From: Flavobacterium frigoritolerans
GTDB lineage: Bacteria; Bacteroidota; Bacteroidia; Flavobacteriales; Flavobacteriaceae
Assembly: GCF_025847275.1 (NCBI RefSeq)
Contig: NZ_JAOZEV010000018.1
Span: forward strand, 1 to 64,000
Direction: 5' to 3'
Length of the DNA: 64,000 nt
Part shown: piece by piece, positions 32,380 through 41,912 of the stretch
How positions within the stretch are numbered: the stretch's first letter is position 1
Layout of the letters: each line of letters opens with the position of its first letter
Made by a program: the position numbers and the translations under genes
The notes under the pieces: generated by a model
The model's database searches: none
Seen by the model: only the letters and a program-made list of their open reading frames with translations
Told to the model about the DNA's origin: nothing

Positions 32380-34077
32380 ATGAAATATTCTGTACTTTTT
32401 CTGCTGTTTTGTAATTTTATTTCTGCTCAGACAGATTATCCAAAAGACTATTTTAGACCTCCACTTGATATTCCGATGCAGCTTTCGGGAAATTTTGGAG
32501 AACTAAGACCAAATCATTTTCATGCAGGTTTTGATTTGAAAACGAATCAAAGAGAAGGTTTAAATGTCTATGCTGTTGCTGATGGTTATATATCGAGGAT
32601 TAAAATTTCGACTTTCGGAAATGGTAAAACGTTGTACATAACCCATCCCAATGGATATACGTCAGTATATGGACATCTGCAAAGTATGGTAGGGTCAATT
32701 CAGGAATATATCAAGAAGACACATTATAAAGAGAAATCATTTGAAATTGAAATGTTTTTGAAGCCTGGTGAAATGGATGTTACTAAAGGTCAATTAATAG
32801 GTTTGTCTGGAAATACTGGATCTTCAGAGGGTCCGCATTTGCATTTTGAATTTCGTGATTCAAAAACAGAGTTTGTTATAAATCCAATGTTTTTTGGTTT
32901 TGATAAATATATAAAAGATACCAAAAAACCTGTTGTTTCTAATTTATATGTTTATCCGCTTGACGATAAAACTATTGTTAATCAGTCAAAAATACCTTTA
33001 ATGCTTAATTTGTCATTGCAAAAAGATGGAACTTATATATCTAGCAGCGTTACTACAAATGGAAAAATTGGTTTTGGAGTTACTGCTGTAGATTACGATG
33101 ATGTTTCTTTTAATAAAAATGGAGTTTATAAAGTAGAATCTTTTTACAACGGAATGTCAAATTATGAATACCAGTTTAATACTTATTCATTTGATGAAAT
33201 GAGGTATATAAACGCTTTGATTGATTATTCTAGATATAAAAAAACAGGTCAAAGAGTGCAAAAGTTGTTTATGAAAACTCCTTTTGCTTTGAGTGTCATT
33301 AAAACAGATTCGCTTAATGGCGTGCTTCCTGTTGTTCCAAATCTAGCTTCGGCATATCGTATAGAAGTTTCGGATTTTTATGGAAACACTAATACAATTA
33401 ATATTCCGGTTCAATACAATTCATTGCCTGCTGTTGTGGAATCCAAGCCTGTAGAGTCTAAGTATTTGGTGAAATATAATAAAGATGCTAATTTTTCTAA
33501 AGATAATATGTCTGTGTTTTTTCCAGCAGGAACATTTTATGATGATTTTAATTTGAATTTTGATGTAAAAAATGACCGTATTTATATCCATGATGATACA
33601 GTTCCAGTACATTCTAATTTTACAATTACTATTGAGGATGATAAATATCCTGAAAATCTTAGGGACAAAGTGTATATAGCTAGAATTACAGGCAAGAGTA
33701 ATAGTTATAATGCTACATCGCGTAAAGGGACAGAGTATAAAGCAAAGTCAAGAATTTTAGGTCAATTCGGATTGGCTGTTGATACAATTCGACCAACAAT
33801 TAATATTGCAAAACCAATAGAAGGTAAATGGATAAGTGATGTAAAGAAAATTCAGTTTACAATTAGTGATAGTATGTCGGGGATTAAATCCTACAATGGT
33901 TATTTGAATGGAAATTGGATATTGTTTGAGTATGATAATAAAACTAAAAAAATAACTCATGACTTTAGTGATGGAATTGTAGCTGAAGGAGCAAATGATT
34001 TAAAAATAGAAGTTGTTGATAATGTGGGGAATTCTGCTATCTTTGAGACACGTTTTTTTAGAAGTCAAATAAAATAA
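32380..34077 (+). CDS. Secreted M23-family metallopeptidase (LytM-like)
   Basis: 565 residues with signal peptide MKYSVLFLLFCNFISAQ. The LytM/M23 domain (about 35-165) shows the zinc ligands His48 and Asp52 (NHFHAGFD) and the HLH motif His153/His155 (GPHLHFEF), so it should be an active peptidoglycan endopeptidase. The remaining 400 residues are several beta-sandwich-like repeats, one near the end with FSDGIVAEGANDLKIEVVDN. Periplasmic or outer-membrane associated. The TonB receptor gene starts 11 bases downstream, so the two are co-transcribed. Confidence 0.9.
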   Translation: MKYSVLFLLFCNFISAQTDYPKDYFRPPLDIPMQLSGNFGELRPNHFHAGFDLKTNQREGLNVYAVADGYISRIKISTFGNGKTLYITHPNGYTSVYGHLQSMVGSIQEYIKKTHYKEKSFEIEMFLKPGEMDVTKGQLIGLSGNTGSSEGPHLHFEFRDSKTEFVINPMFFGFDKYIKDTKKPVVSNLYVYPLDDKTIVNQSKIPLMLNLSLQKDGTYISSSVTTNGKIGFGVTAVDYDDVSFNKNGVYKVESFYNGMSNYEYQFNTYSFDEMRYINALIDYSRYKKTGQRVQKLFMKTPFALSVIKTDSLNGVLPVVPNLASAYRIEVSDFYGNTNTINIPVQYNSLPAVVESKPVESKYLVKYNKDANFSKDNMSVFFPAGTFYDDFNLNFDVKNDRIYIHDDTVPVHSNFTITIEDDKYPENLRDKVYIARITGKSNSYNATSRKGTEYKAKSRILGQFGLAVDTIRPTINIAKPIEGKWISDVKKIQFTISDSMSGIKSYNGYLNGNWILFEYDNKTKKITHDFSDGIVAEGANDLKIEVVDNVGNSAIFETRFFRSQIK

Positions 34078-34088
34078 AAATATAACGT

Positions 34089-36545
34089 TTGAACAAGAAC
34101 CTGCTATTTGTCTCCCTTTTATTGTGTGTTGGTTTTGTTTCGTTTGCTCAGAATGCCCGAGTAAAAGGAATAATTCTTAATGAAAGCAATTTTCCCGTTA
34201 CTGATGTAAATGTTTCTCACTCAGGAAATGTATCGCAGTCTAATTCGGATGGTTTTTTTGATATTTCAATCCCATCTAATAAAAAAGTGATTATTGTTTT
34301 TACCCACGTTTCTCAGAAAATGATGACGGTAACTGTAACTTTAAAACCAAATGAGATATTCGTTTTAAATCCTGTTATGAATAGTTATGCCGAGCAAATG
34401 GGGGAGATTGTTGTTTTGGCAAATAAAAAACGCATACAAGGAATTACAACCGTAGATCAAACGACTATAAAGAAAATTCCAGGCGCTAATGCAGGAATCG
34501 AAAATATATTAAAAACATTACCCGGAGTAAATTCGAACAATGAATTGAGTACGCAATATGCTGTTCGAGGAGGGAATTATGATGAAAATCTTGTTTATGT
34601 GAATGAGATTGAAGTATATCGACCATTTTTAATTCGTTCAGGGCAACAAGAGGGATTGAGTTTTACAAATACCGATTTGGTTCAGAATGTCGATTTTTCG
34701 GCAGGAGGATTTCAAGCAAAGTTTGGGGACAAACTTTCGTCAGTATTGGATATTACGTATCGAAAACCAACTCAGTTTGGAGCATCTTTTGAGGCAAGTT
34801 TACTTGGAGGAAGTGTTGCTGTTGATGCTGTTTCTAAAAACAAGAAATGGTCAGCAATCACAGGAGTTCGTTACCGAAATAATAGTATGCTTGTAAATAG
34901 TCAGGATACACAGACTAATTATACGCCTTCTTATACCGATATTCAAACGAACATAAATTATTTTGCTTCAGCAAAATGGCAATGGAGTTTTTTAGGAGCC
35001 ATTTCTCAAAATAAATATTTGTATCAGCCATTAACCCGAGAAACTAAATTTGGAACTATCGATAAGCCAATGGCGCTTGCAGTATATTATGAAGGACAGG
35101 AGAGAGATAAATATGACACTTATTTTGGTGCAATAAAATCAACATATATTGTTTCTTCAGATTTTACTTTAAAGTTCATAGGTTCGATATTTCATACACA
35201 AGAACAGGAACATTATGATATTTTAGCACAATATCGTTTAGGTGAGGTAGATGGTGATGGCTCAATAGTTTTGCAAGAAGTAGATTATACCAAAGGAATT
35301 GGTTCACAATTAAATCATGCACGAAATGATCTAGATGCTTTAATTGTTAATGCCGAATTAAAAGGAATTTATAATTGGAAAGATAATCTTCTTGAATGGG
35401 GAGTAAAATATACTCGTGAATCTATACGTGATCGTGTGGCGGAGTGGGAAGTAATCGACTCAGCTGGATTTTCTGTAAATCCACCAATTGTAAATTTCCC
35501 TAAAAATAATCAGCCATACGAATCTTATGCAGGTCCGCTTTTTCCTTATCAAAATGTGAGGGCAATAAATTTTAATACTATAAATCGCTTTTCGGGTTAT
35601 GCGCAATGGAGCCGAAAAGGAGTTTTAGGTTCTAGTGAAGTTTGGTATAATGCAGGAGTTCGTTTTCAGGACTGGAAAGTATCAGGAGGAATTGTCGAGG
35701 GTAAAAACCAGTTAGTATTTAGTCCGCGTGCACAATTTGCTATAAAGCCAGATTGGGATATGGATATGGTTTTTAGGCTTTCGGGAGGGTTATATCATCA
35801 GCCACCATTTTATAGAGAATTGCGAAATCAAAGTGGAGAAGTGTTGCCAAATACAAAAGCACAACAGTCTGTACATGTGGTTTTAAGTAATGACTATAGT
35901 TTTAAAATGTGGAACAGACCATTTAAACTTGTTTCAGAGTTATATTATAAATCATTATCGGATGTGAATGTTTATACAATAGACAATGTTAGAGTTCGAT
36001 ATGTTGCTAATAATAATGCAACAGCTTATGCGCAAGGCTTGGATTTTAGATTAAACGGCGAGTTTGTGCCAGGAACTGAATCTTGGTTTAGTTTTGGATA
36101 TTTAAAAACCGAAGAGAATTACGAAAATAATGGATATATAGCAAGGCCAACGGATCAACGATTGAAGTTTGCCCTTTTATTTCAGGACTATATGCCTAAT
36201 ATTCCAAGTGTAAAATTGTATTTAAATTTGGTTTATAATACAGGATTGCCTGGAGGATCTCCTTCGTATTCAGATCCATATCTATATCAAAATCGATTGA
36301 ATGATTATCGTCGAGCGGATGTTGGATTTTCTAAAGTTTTTATTGATAATAATAGAGTTGCAAAAAGTAAGCTATTTAAAGAATTTAAAGAATTGTCATT
36401 AGGATTTGAAATCTTCAATCTTTTTGATAATAAAAATGCTATTACTAACACTTGGGTTCGGGATGTGTATTCTAAAAATCAATATGCAATTCCTAATTAT
36501 ATGACTTCGAGAGTTTTTAATGTAAAATTAACTGCAAGGTTATAA
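34089..36545 (+). CDS. TonB-dependent receptor with carboxypeptidase-regulatory-like domain (TTG start)
   Basis: 818 residues, initiated at TTG (34089-34091). No ATG precedes the signal peptide (MNKNLLFVSLLLCVGFVSFAQ), so TTG is the only fitting start. A CarboxypepD_reg-like domain (about 22-100: VKGIILNESNFPVTDVNVS), a plug domain (about 120-225: IPGANAGIENILKTLPGVN, YAVRGGNYDENLVYVNEIEV) and a 22-strand barrel follow, ending in a C-terminal VKLTARL. Imports an unknown ligand using TonB energy. No SusD partner is adjacent, so it is not a SusC/D type. It is co-transcribed with the M23 peptidase. Confidence 0.88.
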   Translation: MNKNLLFVSLLLCVGFVSFAQNARVKGIILNESNFPVTDVNVSHSGNVSQSNSDGFFDISIPSNKKVIIVFTHVSQKMMTVTVTLKPNEIFVLNPVMNSYAEQMGEIVVLANKKRIQGITTVDQTTIKKIPGANAGIENILKTLPGVNSNNELSTQYAVRGGNYDENLVYVNEIEVYRPFLIRSGQQEGLSFTNTDLVQNVDFSAGGFQAKFGDKLSSVLDITYRKPTQFGASFEASLLGGSVAVDAVSKNKKWSAITGVRYRNNSMLVNSQDTQTNYTPSYTDIQTNINYFASAKWQWSFLGAISQNKYLYQPLTRETKFGTIDKPMALAVYYEGQERDKYDTYFGAIKSTYIVSSDFTLKFIGSIFHTQEQEHYDILAQYRLGEVDGDGSIVLQEVDYTKGIGSQLNHARNDLDALIVNAELKGIYNWKDNLLEWGVKYTRESIRDRVAEWEVIDSAGFSVNPPIVNFPKNNQPYESYAGPLFPYQNVRAINFNTINRFSGYAQWSRKGVLGSSEVWYNAGVRFQDWKVSGGIVEGKNQLVFSPRAQFAIKPDWDMDMVFRLSGGLYHQPPFYRELRNQSGEVLPNTKAQQSVHVVLSNDYSFKMWNRPFKLVSELYYKSLSDVNVYTIDNVRVRYVANNNATAYAQGLDFRLNGEFVPGTESWFSFGYLKTEENYENNGYIARPTDQRLKFALLFQDYMPNIPSVKLYLNLVYNTGLPGGSPSYSDPYLYQNRLNDYRRADVGFSKVFIDNNRVAKSKLFKEFKELSLGFEIFNLFDNKNAITNTWVRDVYSKNQYAIPNYMTSRVFNVKLTARL

Positions 36546-36646
36546 TAACCAACGAAAAAGCTAGTTTAGAATGTATAAATTGACTGTAAAGGGGTGAACC
36601 ATTTTTAAAATTCATTACATTTGAAATTATTTTTTAATAAAACAAC

Positions 36647-37369
36647 ATGAGAAAATTACATATATCTATTATAAGTCTTTCTGTTTTACTCTTAGTGAGT
36701 TGTAAAAATGAAGTCGAAAAACCAAAGGTTACTTATGATGCTTCTACTGCTTCAAAAGTGATTGCTAAGGTCGATTCAACGCAAGTTGCAATTGCTGATT
36801 TGCCAATTCAGATGGAAGGGACAGGTTATTTAATTCACCCAGTTGGAGATGTAAGAGTGTACGAAAGAGGTGTTAAAGCGCGTTATGGTTCATCGAGTGT
36901 AAATGATATAAGTTTTACGATTTCGAATATCGGAGAATATGAAATCACGGGATATTTGCAAAATTTAAAATTTCAAAAGATAGATTCGGATTCTATAAGA
37001 CCATTGACAGATAAAGAAGTTTTAATTCAAACAGCCACTTATTTAAAAACAATTGCCGATAAAACACATAATCATGTTATGGTGTATACTATGGTTGATA
37101 TGGATACCAATAAAGATGGTAAATTGGATACTAGCGATATAAAAGCATTGTATTTAAGTGATATTAGCGGAGAGCGATTTGTTAAAGTTTCTGAAGATTT
37201 TCAAGAACTAATAGACTGGAATATTATTGATTCAAAAAATCGTTTGTATTTTAGAACTATCGAAGACACAAATAAAAATGGTCAGTTTGATAAAAATGAT
37301 GTTTTGCATTATAACTACATTAATCTTGGAGTTAAAGATTGGAAAGTGATTAGTTATAAGCCAATTTAG
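36647..37369 (+). CDS. Lipoprotein with two EF-hand-like Asp-rich loops
   Basis: 240 residues. A lipoprotein signal (LLLVSC, Cys19) places it in a membrane. Two calcium-loop-like segments, DTNKDGKLDTSD (about residue 153) and DTNKNGQFDKND (about 209), have the D-x-[DN]-x-[DN]-G pattern of EF-hand or dockerin repeats, embedded in a beta-rich domain (about 60-240). The family is not named with confidence. Monocistronic; 100 bases after the TonB receptor gene. Confidence 0.8.
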   Translation: MRKLHISIISLSVLLLVSCKNEVEKPKVTYDASTASKVIAKVDSTQVAIADLPIQMEGTGYLIHPVGDVRVYERGVKARYGSSSVNDISFTISNIGEYEITGYLQNLKFQKIDSDSIRPLTDKEVLIQTATYLKTIADKTHNHVMVYTMVDMDTNKDGKLDTSDIKALYLSDISGERFVKVSEDFQELIDWNIIDSKNRLYFRTIEDTNKNGQFDKNDVLHYNYINLGVKDWKVISYKPI

Positions 37370-37378
37370 TATTTTTAA

Positions 37379-38080
37379 TTATATCAAAATATCGCTTTCA
37401 AGATCAGATTTTTCTATATCAAAGTCATAACCTAGTTTGTGAACTAAATCAATTACAAGTTTTTTATACCAGTTCTCCGATTTGGGGTGAATGTATATTT
37501 TTTCAATAAGATATTTAAGGTTAACATTAACCCTTAAGCCATCATTGATTTTAATGTTGCTTTTGGAAGAATCTGTGATTATACGTACTTCACGTTCATA
37601 TTGAAAACTTTTTCTTTTAAATAAAAATGGAAAGAATAAATCATCAAATGGGATGTATTCTTTCTTGTAATCAATATAATTTACTTCACCTATATATTGA
37701 TCATAATTATTCTCGGTTTTCAATGCTTTTTGTAATCTTCCAATGGTAGATTGAATCGCTAATCCTTCGCTATTTTGAGTGAATATCTGCCACATAGCAA
37801 ACGATTCATATTCATTGATATGCCAACTGCTTATGGCTACTTTTTCGCGATGAGTCTTGTAATAATCTATAAACTCGGGATTGTCTATAGCAAGTTTTTT
37901 AATCTCTTCATAAGTAGGTTCGCTAAACGTGCCCTCGTACTGATCTTCAAATTTATCAGAACGAGACATGAATAGTTTTTTAGACATCAATAAGTCTAGA
38001 AACTTAGATAAATCTAAGTATTTCCAGACTACTGTATTAGGATCTTCGGGAAGATTAATGTTTGAATTGTGACGATACAT
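37379..38080 (-). CDS. DUF2971 domain protein
   Basis: 233 residues with the DUF2971 pattern: VVWKYLDLSKFLDLLMSKKLFMSRSDKFED near the start, CxxW-like ISSWHINEYESFAMWQIF in the middle, and KRKSFQYEREVRII in the last third. No signal peptide. DUF2971 proteins are often found in genomic islands and beside defence genes but have no established function. Here it stands alone between core genes, convergent with the lipoprotein gene (9 bases apart). Confidence 0.85.
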   Translation of the reverse strand: MYRHNSNINLPEDPNTVVWKYLDLSKFLDLLMSKKLFMSRSDKFEDQYEGTFSEPTYEEIKKLAIDNPEFIDYYKTHREKVAISSWHINEYESFAMWQIFTQNSEGLAIQSTIGRLQKALKTENNYDQYIGEVNYIDYKKEYIPFDDLFFPFLFKRKSFQYEREVRIITDSSKSNIKINDGLRVNVNLKYLIEKIYIHPKSENWYKKLVIDLVHKLGYDFDIEKSDLESDILI

Positions 38081-38118
38081 AAGTGCTTAGGTCTTAGGTA
38101 TCTCTAAATTAAGAAAAA

Positions 38119-39945
38119 TTATTCAAACGACTGCATGGTAACTAGCTTATTATAAGTTCCGTTTAAAGCTATTAGGTTTTCATGAGTTCCTTGTTCTACA
38201 ATTTTACCTTTTTGCATAACAACGATTAAATCTGCTTTTTGTATAGTAGATAAACGGTGCGCAATAACAATAGAGGTACGGTTTTGCATCATGTTTTCAA
38301 GAGCCACTTGTACAAATTTTTCGCTTTCAGTATCTAGTGCAGATGTTGCTTCGTCAAGAATCATAATTGGAGGATTCTTTAAAACGGCACGAGCAATTGA
38401 TAAACGTTGTTTTTGTCCGCCAGAAAGTTTGTTTCCGCTGTCTCCAATATTGGTATAAATGCCAAGAGGTAATTCGCTTACAAATTCAAAAGCATTGGCA
38501 ATTTTTAGAGCTTCAATAATTTCTTCATCGGTTGCATCTAATTTACCTAGCGAGATATTGGCTTTTATGGTGTCATTAAATAAGATACTATCTTGAGTTA
38601 CTAATCCCATTAAACCACGTAGAGAATGTAAAGACATATCTTTAATATTGATATCGTCAATCTTTATACTGCCTTCGTTTACATCATAAAAACGAGTAAG
38701 AAGATTGGCTATAGTACTTTTTCCACTGCCTGATTGCCCAACTAGGGCAACAGTTTGTCCCTTTTTTATTTCAAGAGAAAAGTCTTTTAATACATTTTCT
38801 TTCTCGTATTTAAAGTTGATGTTTTTAATTGTGATATCAGAGTCAAAAGTAGCTTTTTCTATAGCATCTACTTTACTTGTAATTGGGTTTTCTTGGTCAA
38901 GAATTTCTAATACACGTTCTGCTGCTGCATTTCCTCTTTTTACACCATAAGAAGCTTTTGAGATTGCTTTTGCAGGAGTAAGGATGTTGTAAGCTAATCC
39001 CATATAAGCGATGAATGAAGCGCCATTTAATGTTTTTTCGATTAAAACCATTTGACCACCATACCATAGCAAAATTGCAATTACCATGATTCCCATGAAT
39101 TCACTTGCAGGAGAAGCTAAGTTTTGACGATTTCCAATACTATTTGATAGTTTAAAGAAGCGTTGCGTTGAGTTTTGGAAAACGCTATTGAAATAATTTT
39201 CAGAGTTATATCCTTTCACCACTTTTAAGCCACCTAATGTTTCTTCAATAGTAGATAAAAATGTTCCTTGTTCTTGTTGTGCTTTAGTTGATTGTTTTTT
39301 TAATTGCTTTCCTATCAATGATATGATATATCCAGAAACAGGAATAAAAATAAAAACAAATAAAGTTAATTGAGGACTTATAGCAAGCATGGCGATAATT
39401 GTAAATACAATAGTAAGCGGTTCTTTTACGATAAGTTCTAAAATTGCCAGAAATGAAGTTTGTACTTCGTTAACATCACCTGCAATACGAGAAATAACAT
39501 CACCTTTTCTTTTTTCGGAGAAAAATGATAAAGGTAATTCAAGTGTTTTTTTATACATCGCATTTCGCATATCTCTTAAAACACCATTTCTTAAAAAAGT
39601 AATGAAGAACATCGCAAGATAATCACATAGATTTTTTAATAAAAATATCGAAATAATCACTGCTACCATTATAGATAGTGTGTATCCTACACCATAATTA
39701 TCGGTTGCCTGTGTGATAAAATAGCTTAAGTAATTTTCGGCATAGTTTTTAAACTCCCAAATACCTTCGTAAACAGGCATTGTGGTGTTCCTTTTTGTTT
39801 GGTCAAATAATACCTGAATCATAGGGATTAATGCCATAAACGAAAGCGTGCTAAATAATGCATAAAGAATATTAAACAAAATATTCATGTATGCGTATCT
39901 TTTATAAGGGAATATAAAAGGGAGTATTCTTTTGAAATTGTTCAT
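38119..39945 (-). CDS. ABC exporter, MsbA/lipid-flippase type (fused permease-ATPase)
   Basis: 608 residues: six membrane spans in the exporter domain (about 15-325), then the nucleotide-binding domain with Walker A GQSGSGKST (403-411), signature LSGGQKQRLSIARA (about 510-523), Walker B PIMILDEATSALD (about 530-542) and switch His in IVIAHRLSTIQ. A homodimeric half-transporter; lipid A/lipid export (MsbA-like) is the usual role of single copies in Bacteroidota, although multidrug export cannot be excluded. The phosphosugar mutase gene is 51 bases upstream on the same strand. Confidence 0.88.
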   Translation of the reverse strand: MNNFKRILPFIFPYKRYAYMNILFNILYALFSTLSFMALIPMIQVLFDQTKRNTTMPVYEGIWEFKNYAENYLSYFITQATDNYGVGYTLSIMVAVIISIFLLKNLCDYLAMFFITFLRNGVLRDMRNAMYKKTLELPLSFFSEKRKGDVISRIAGDVNEVQTSFLAILELIVKEPLTIVFTIIAMLAISPQLTLFVFIFIPVSGYIISLIGKQLKKQSTKAQQEQGTFLSTIEETLGGLKVVKGYNSENYFNSVFQNSTQRFFKLSNSIGNRQNLASPASEFMGIMVIAILLWYGGQMVLIEKTLNGASFIAYMGLAYNILTPAKAISKASYGVKRGNAAAERVLEILDQENPITSKVDAIEKATFDSDITIKNINFKYEKENVLKDFSLEIKKGQTVALVGQSGSGKSTIANLLTRFYDVNEGSIKIDDINIKDMSLHSLRGLMGLVTQDSILFNDTIKANISLGKLDATDEEIIEALKIANAFEFVSELPLGIYTNIGDSGNKLSGGQKQRLSIARAVLKNPPIMILDEATSALDTESEKFVQVALENMMQNRTSIVIAHRLSTIQKADLIVVMQKGKIVEQGTHENLIALNGTYNKLVTMQSFE

Positions 39946-39996
39946 TCAAGATGTTTTTATTTTTTAAATCAACTTTATAAGTCGGAAGTAAAAAAA

Positions 39997-41724
39997 TTAA
40001 TTCAATTGCATCGCAGCGATAATATTTTTTATTTTTTTGTCTAAAATTGCATCAGTAGAATCAAAGTCTTCTACAGAATACAATTCTGTATTTACGCTAA
40101 TATAAAATTTGATTTTTGGTTCAGTTCCGCTTGGTCTTGCACAAATTTTAGAACCATCCTCAGTATAATAAATAAGCACATTTGATTTTGGGATAGTCAT
40201 TTCAGATACTTCGCCACTCAGTAAATTTAATGCTGTAGATGATTGGTAATCTTCTACCATTATTACTCTTTGTCCATCTATTTCTTTTACAGGATTTTCA
40301 CGTAAATTAATCATCATTTGGTTAATTTCTTGTAATCCTTCTATTCCTTTTTTGGTTAAAGCAACCAAGTGTTCTTTGTAAAATCCGTGTTCAACATAAA
40401 GATTTAAAAGTTCTTTGTAAACAGAGCTTCCATTTGCTTTTGCTTGAGCGGCCATTTCGCAAATTAGTAAAGTTGCAGCAACGGCATCTTTATCACGAAC
40501 AGCGTCTCCAACCATAAAACCAAAGCTTTCTTCTCCACCACCGATAAATTCAAGTTCAGGGAAGTCTTTGATCATTTTGGCAATCCATTTAAAACCTGTT
40601 AAGCCTACTTTGCACTCCACATCATAGCTTGTTGCAAGTTCCATCATCATAGGAGTTGAAACAATAGTTGATCCTATAAATTGTTTTCCATTGATTTTTC
40701 CAGCTTTTTTCCACTCTTGCAATAAGAAAGAAGTCATTAAAATCATGGTTTGGTTTCCATTTAGCAAAATCATTTCTCCTTCGTTATTGCGTACAGCAAC
40801 TCCTAGACGATCACAGTCAGGATCTGTACCAACAACAATATCTGAATTTGTTTTATCAGCTAATACCAATGCCATTGTTAATGCTTCAGGTTCTTCTGGG
40901 TTAGGTGATTTTACAGTAGGGAAATCTCCGTTTGGGACAGCCTGTTCAGGTACAATGTGTACATTAGTATAACCTGCTTGTGATAAAGTAGGAGGGATTG
41001 ATTTTATAGAAGTTCCATGTAAAGATGTAAAAACGATTTGTAAATCTTCTTTAGCTTCAGCTGGAGTATTAAAACTAGCGTTTTCAATAGATGATTTGAT
41101 AAAAGCATTATCAATCTCTGTATCTATATATTCAATTAATTTTTCATTAGCATGAAATTTAATTTTTGCATAGTCTAAGCTTTCAATCATCGCAATAATC
41201 TCAGCATCCTGCGGAGGAACAATTTGTCCACCATCTTCCCAGTATACTTTATATCCGTTATATTCAGGCGGGTTATGTGATGCGGTAAGTACAATACCAC
41301 ATTGGCAGCCTAAATGTTTAAGTGCAAAAGATAATTCTGGAGTTGGACGCATATCTGAAAATAAATAAACGTGAATTCCATTTGCAGAGAAAACGTCGGC
41401 AACAACTTTGGCAAGTGTGTTACTGTTGTGACGGCAATCATAAGCAATTGCTACTTTTAGAGCTTGGTTAGGGAAAACTTTGTGCATATAATCAGAAAGT
41501 CCCTGTGTGTTTCTTCCAAGTGTGTATTTATTGATGCGGTTACTACCAACACCCATAATACCACGCATTCCACCAGTTCCGAATTCTAGATTTTTATAAA
41601 AACTTTCCTCAAGGTCTTTAGGCGATGTTGTCATCATTTCTTTAATCGCCGCTTGTGTTTCATTGTCAAATGCTGGCGTTAGCCATTCGTTTACAGCAGT
41701 TAAAATGTTAGGTGCTATATTCAT
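39997..41724 (-). CDS. Phospho-sugar mutase (phosphoglucomutase/phosphomannomutase family)
   Basis: 575 residues of the alpha-D-phosphohexomutase superfamily. Catalytic serine loop TASHNPPEYNGYKVYW (about 147-162), metal loop GTDPDCDRLGV (about 299-309), sugar-binding loop GGGEESFGF (about 398-406) and phosphate-binding loop RPSGTEPKIKFYI (about 532-544) are all intact. It interconverts hexose 1- and 6-phosphates (glucose or mannose) in the cytoplasm. The extended length and the EYNGYKVYW form fit the PgcA/PGM2-like branch. Neighbours (MsbA-like exporter, glycosyltransferase) suggest a role in envelope glycans. Confidence 0.93.
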   Translation of the reverse strand: MNIAPNILTAVNEWLTPAFDNETQAAIKEMMTTSPKDLEESFYKNLEFGTGGMRGIMGVGSNRINKYTLGRNTQGLSDYMHKVFPNQALKVAIAYDCRHNSNTLAKVVADVFSANGIHVYLFSDMRPTPELSFALKHLGCQCGIVLTASHNPPEYNGYKVYWEDGGQIVPPQDAEIIAMIESLDYAKIKFHANEKLIEYIDTEIDNAFIKSSIENASFNTPAEAKEDLQIVFTSLHGTSIKSIPPTLSQAGYTNVHIVPEQAVPNGDFPTVKSPNPEEPEALTMALVLADKTNSDIVVGTDPDCDRLGVAVRNNEGEMILLNGNQTMILMTSFLLQEWKKAGKINGKQFIGSTIVSTPMMMELATSYDVECKVGLTGFKWIAKMIKDFPELEFIGGGEESFGFMVGDAVRDKDAVAATLLICEMAAQAKANGSSVYKELLNLYVEHGFYKEHLVALTKKGIEGLQEINQMMINLRENPVKEIDGQRVIMVEDYQSSTALNLLSGEVSEMTIPKSNVLIYYTEDGSKICARPSGTEPKIKFYISVNTELYSVEDFDSTDAILDKKIKNIIAAMQLN

Positions 41725-41808
41725 TTGTATATTGTTTAAAATTGTAAGTCAAAAAATAATAATGCAATTTCAGGAGTTAACATTTCGATTTCTCGAAAAA
41801 ATCTCCTG

Positions 41809-41830
41809 CTTTCCGATAGCTATCGGAAAG
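41809..41830. repeat. 22-bp perfect palindrome with CCGATAGCTATCGG core
   Basis: CTTTCCGATAG is followed directly by its own complement. It shares its 14-bp core with the palindrome at 41878-41895, and sits next to an imperfect inverted repeat (CAGGAG at 41771 with CTCCTG at 41803) in the 188-bp gap before the mutase gene. Confidence 0.8.
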
Positions 41831-41877
41831 TTATGTCTTTATATTTTTAAAGAAAAAAAATAAAGAATGCCACTACT

Positions 41878-41895
41878 TCCCGATAGCTATCGGGA
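41878..41895. repeat. 18-bp perfect palindrome TCCCGATAGCTATCGGGA
   Basis: Same CCGATAGCTATCGG core as 41809-41830, 18 bases from the end of the glycosyltransferase gene. It could also act as a symmetrical terminator stem, but T tracts are lacking. By recollection this palindrome is iterated in Flavobacterium genomes. Confidence 0.8.
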
Positions 41896-41912
41896 TAGGG
41901 CTAGGGTATGTG

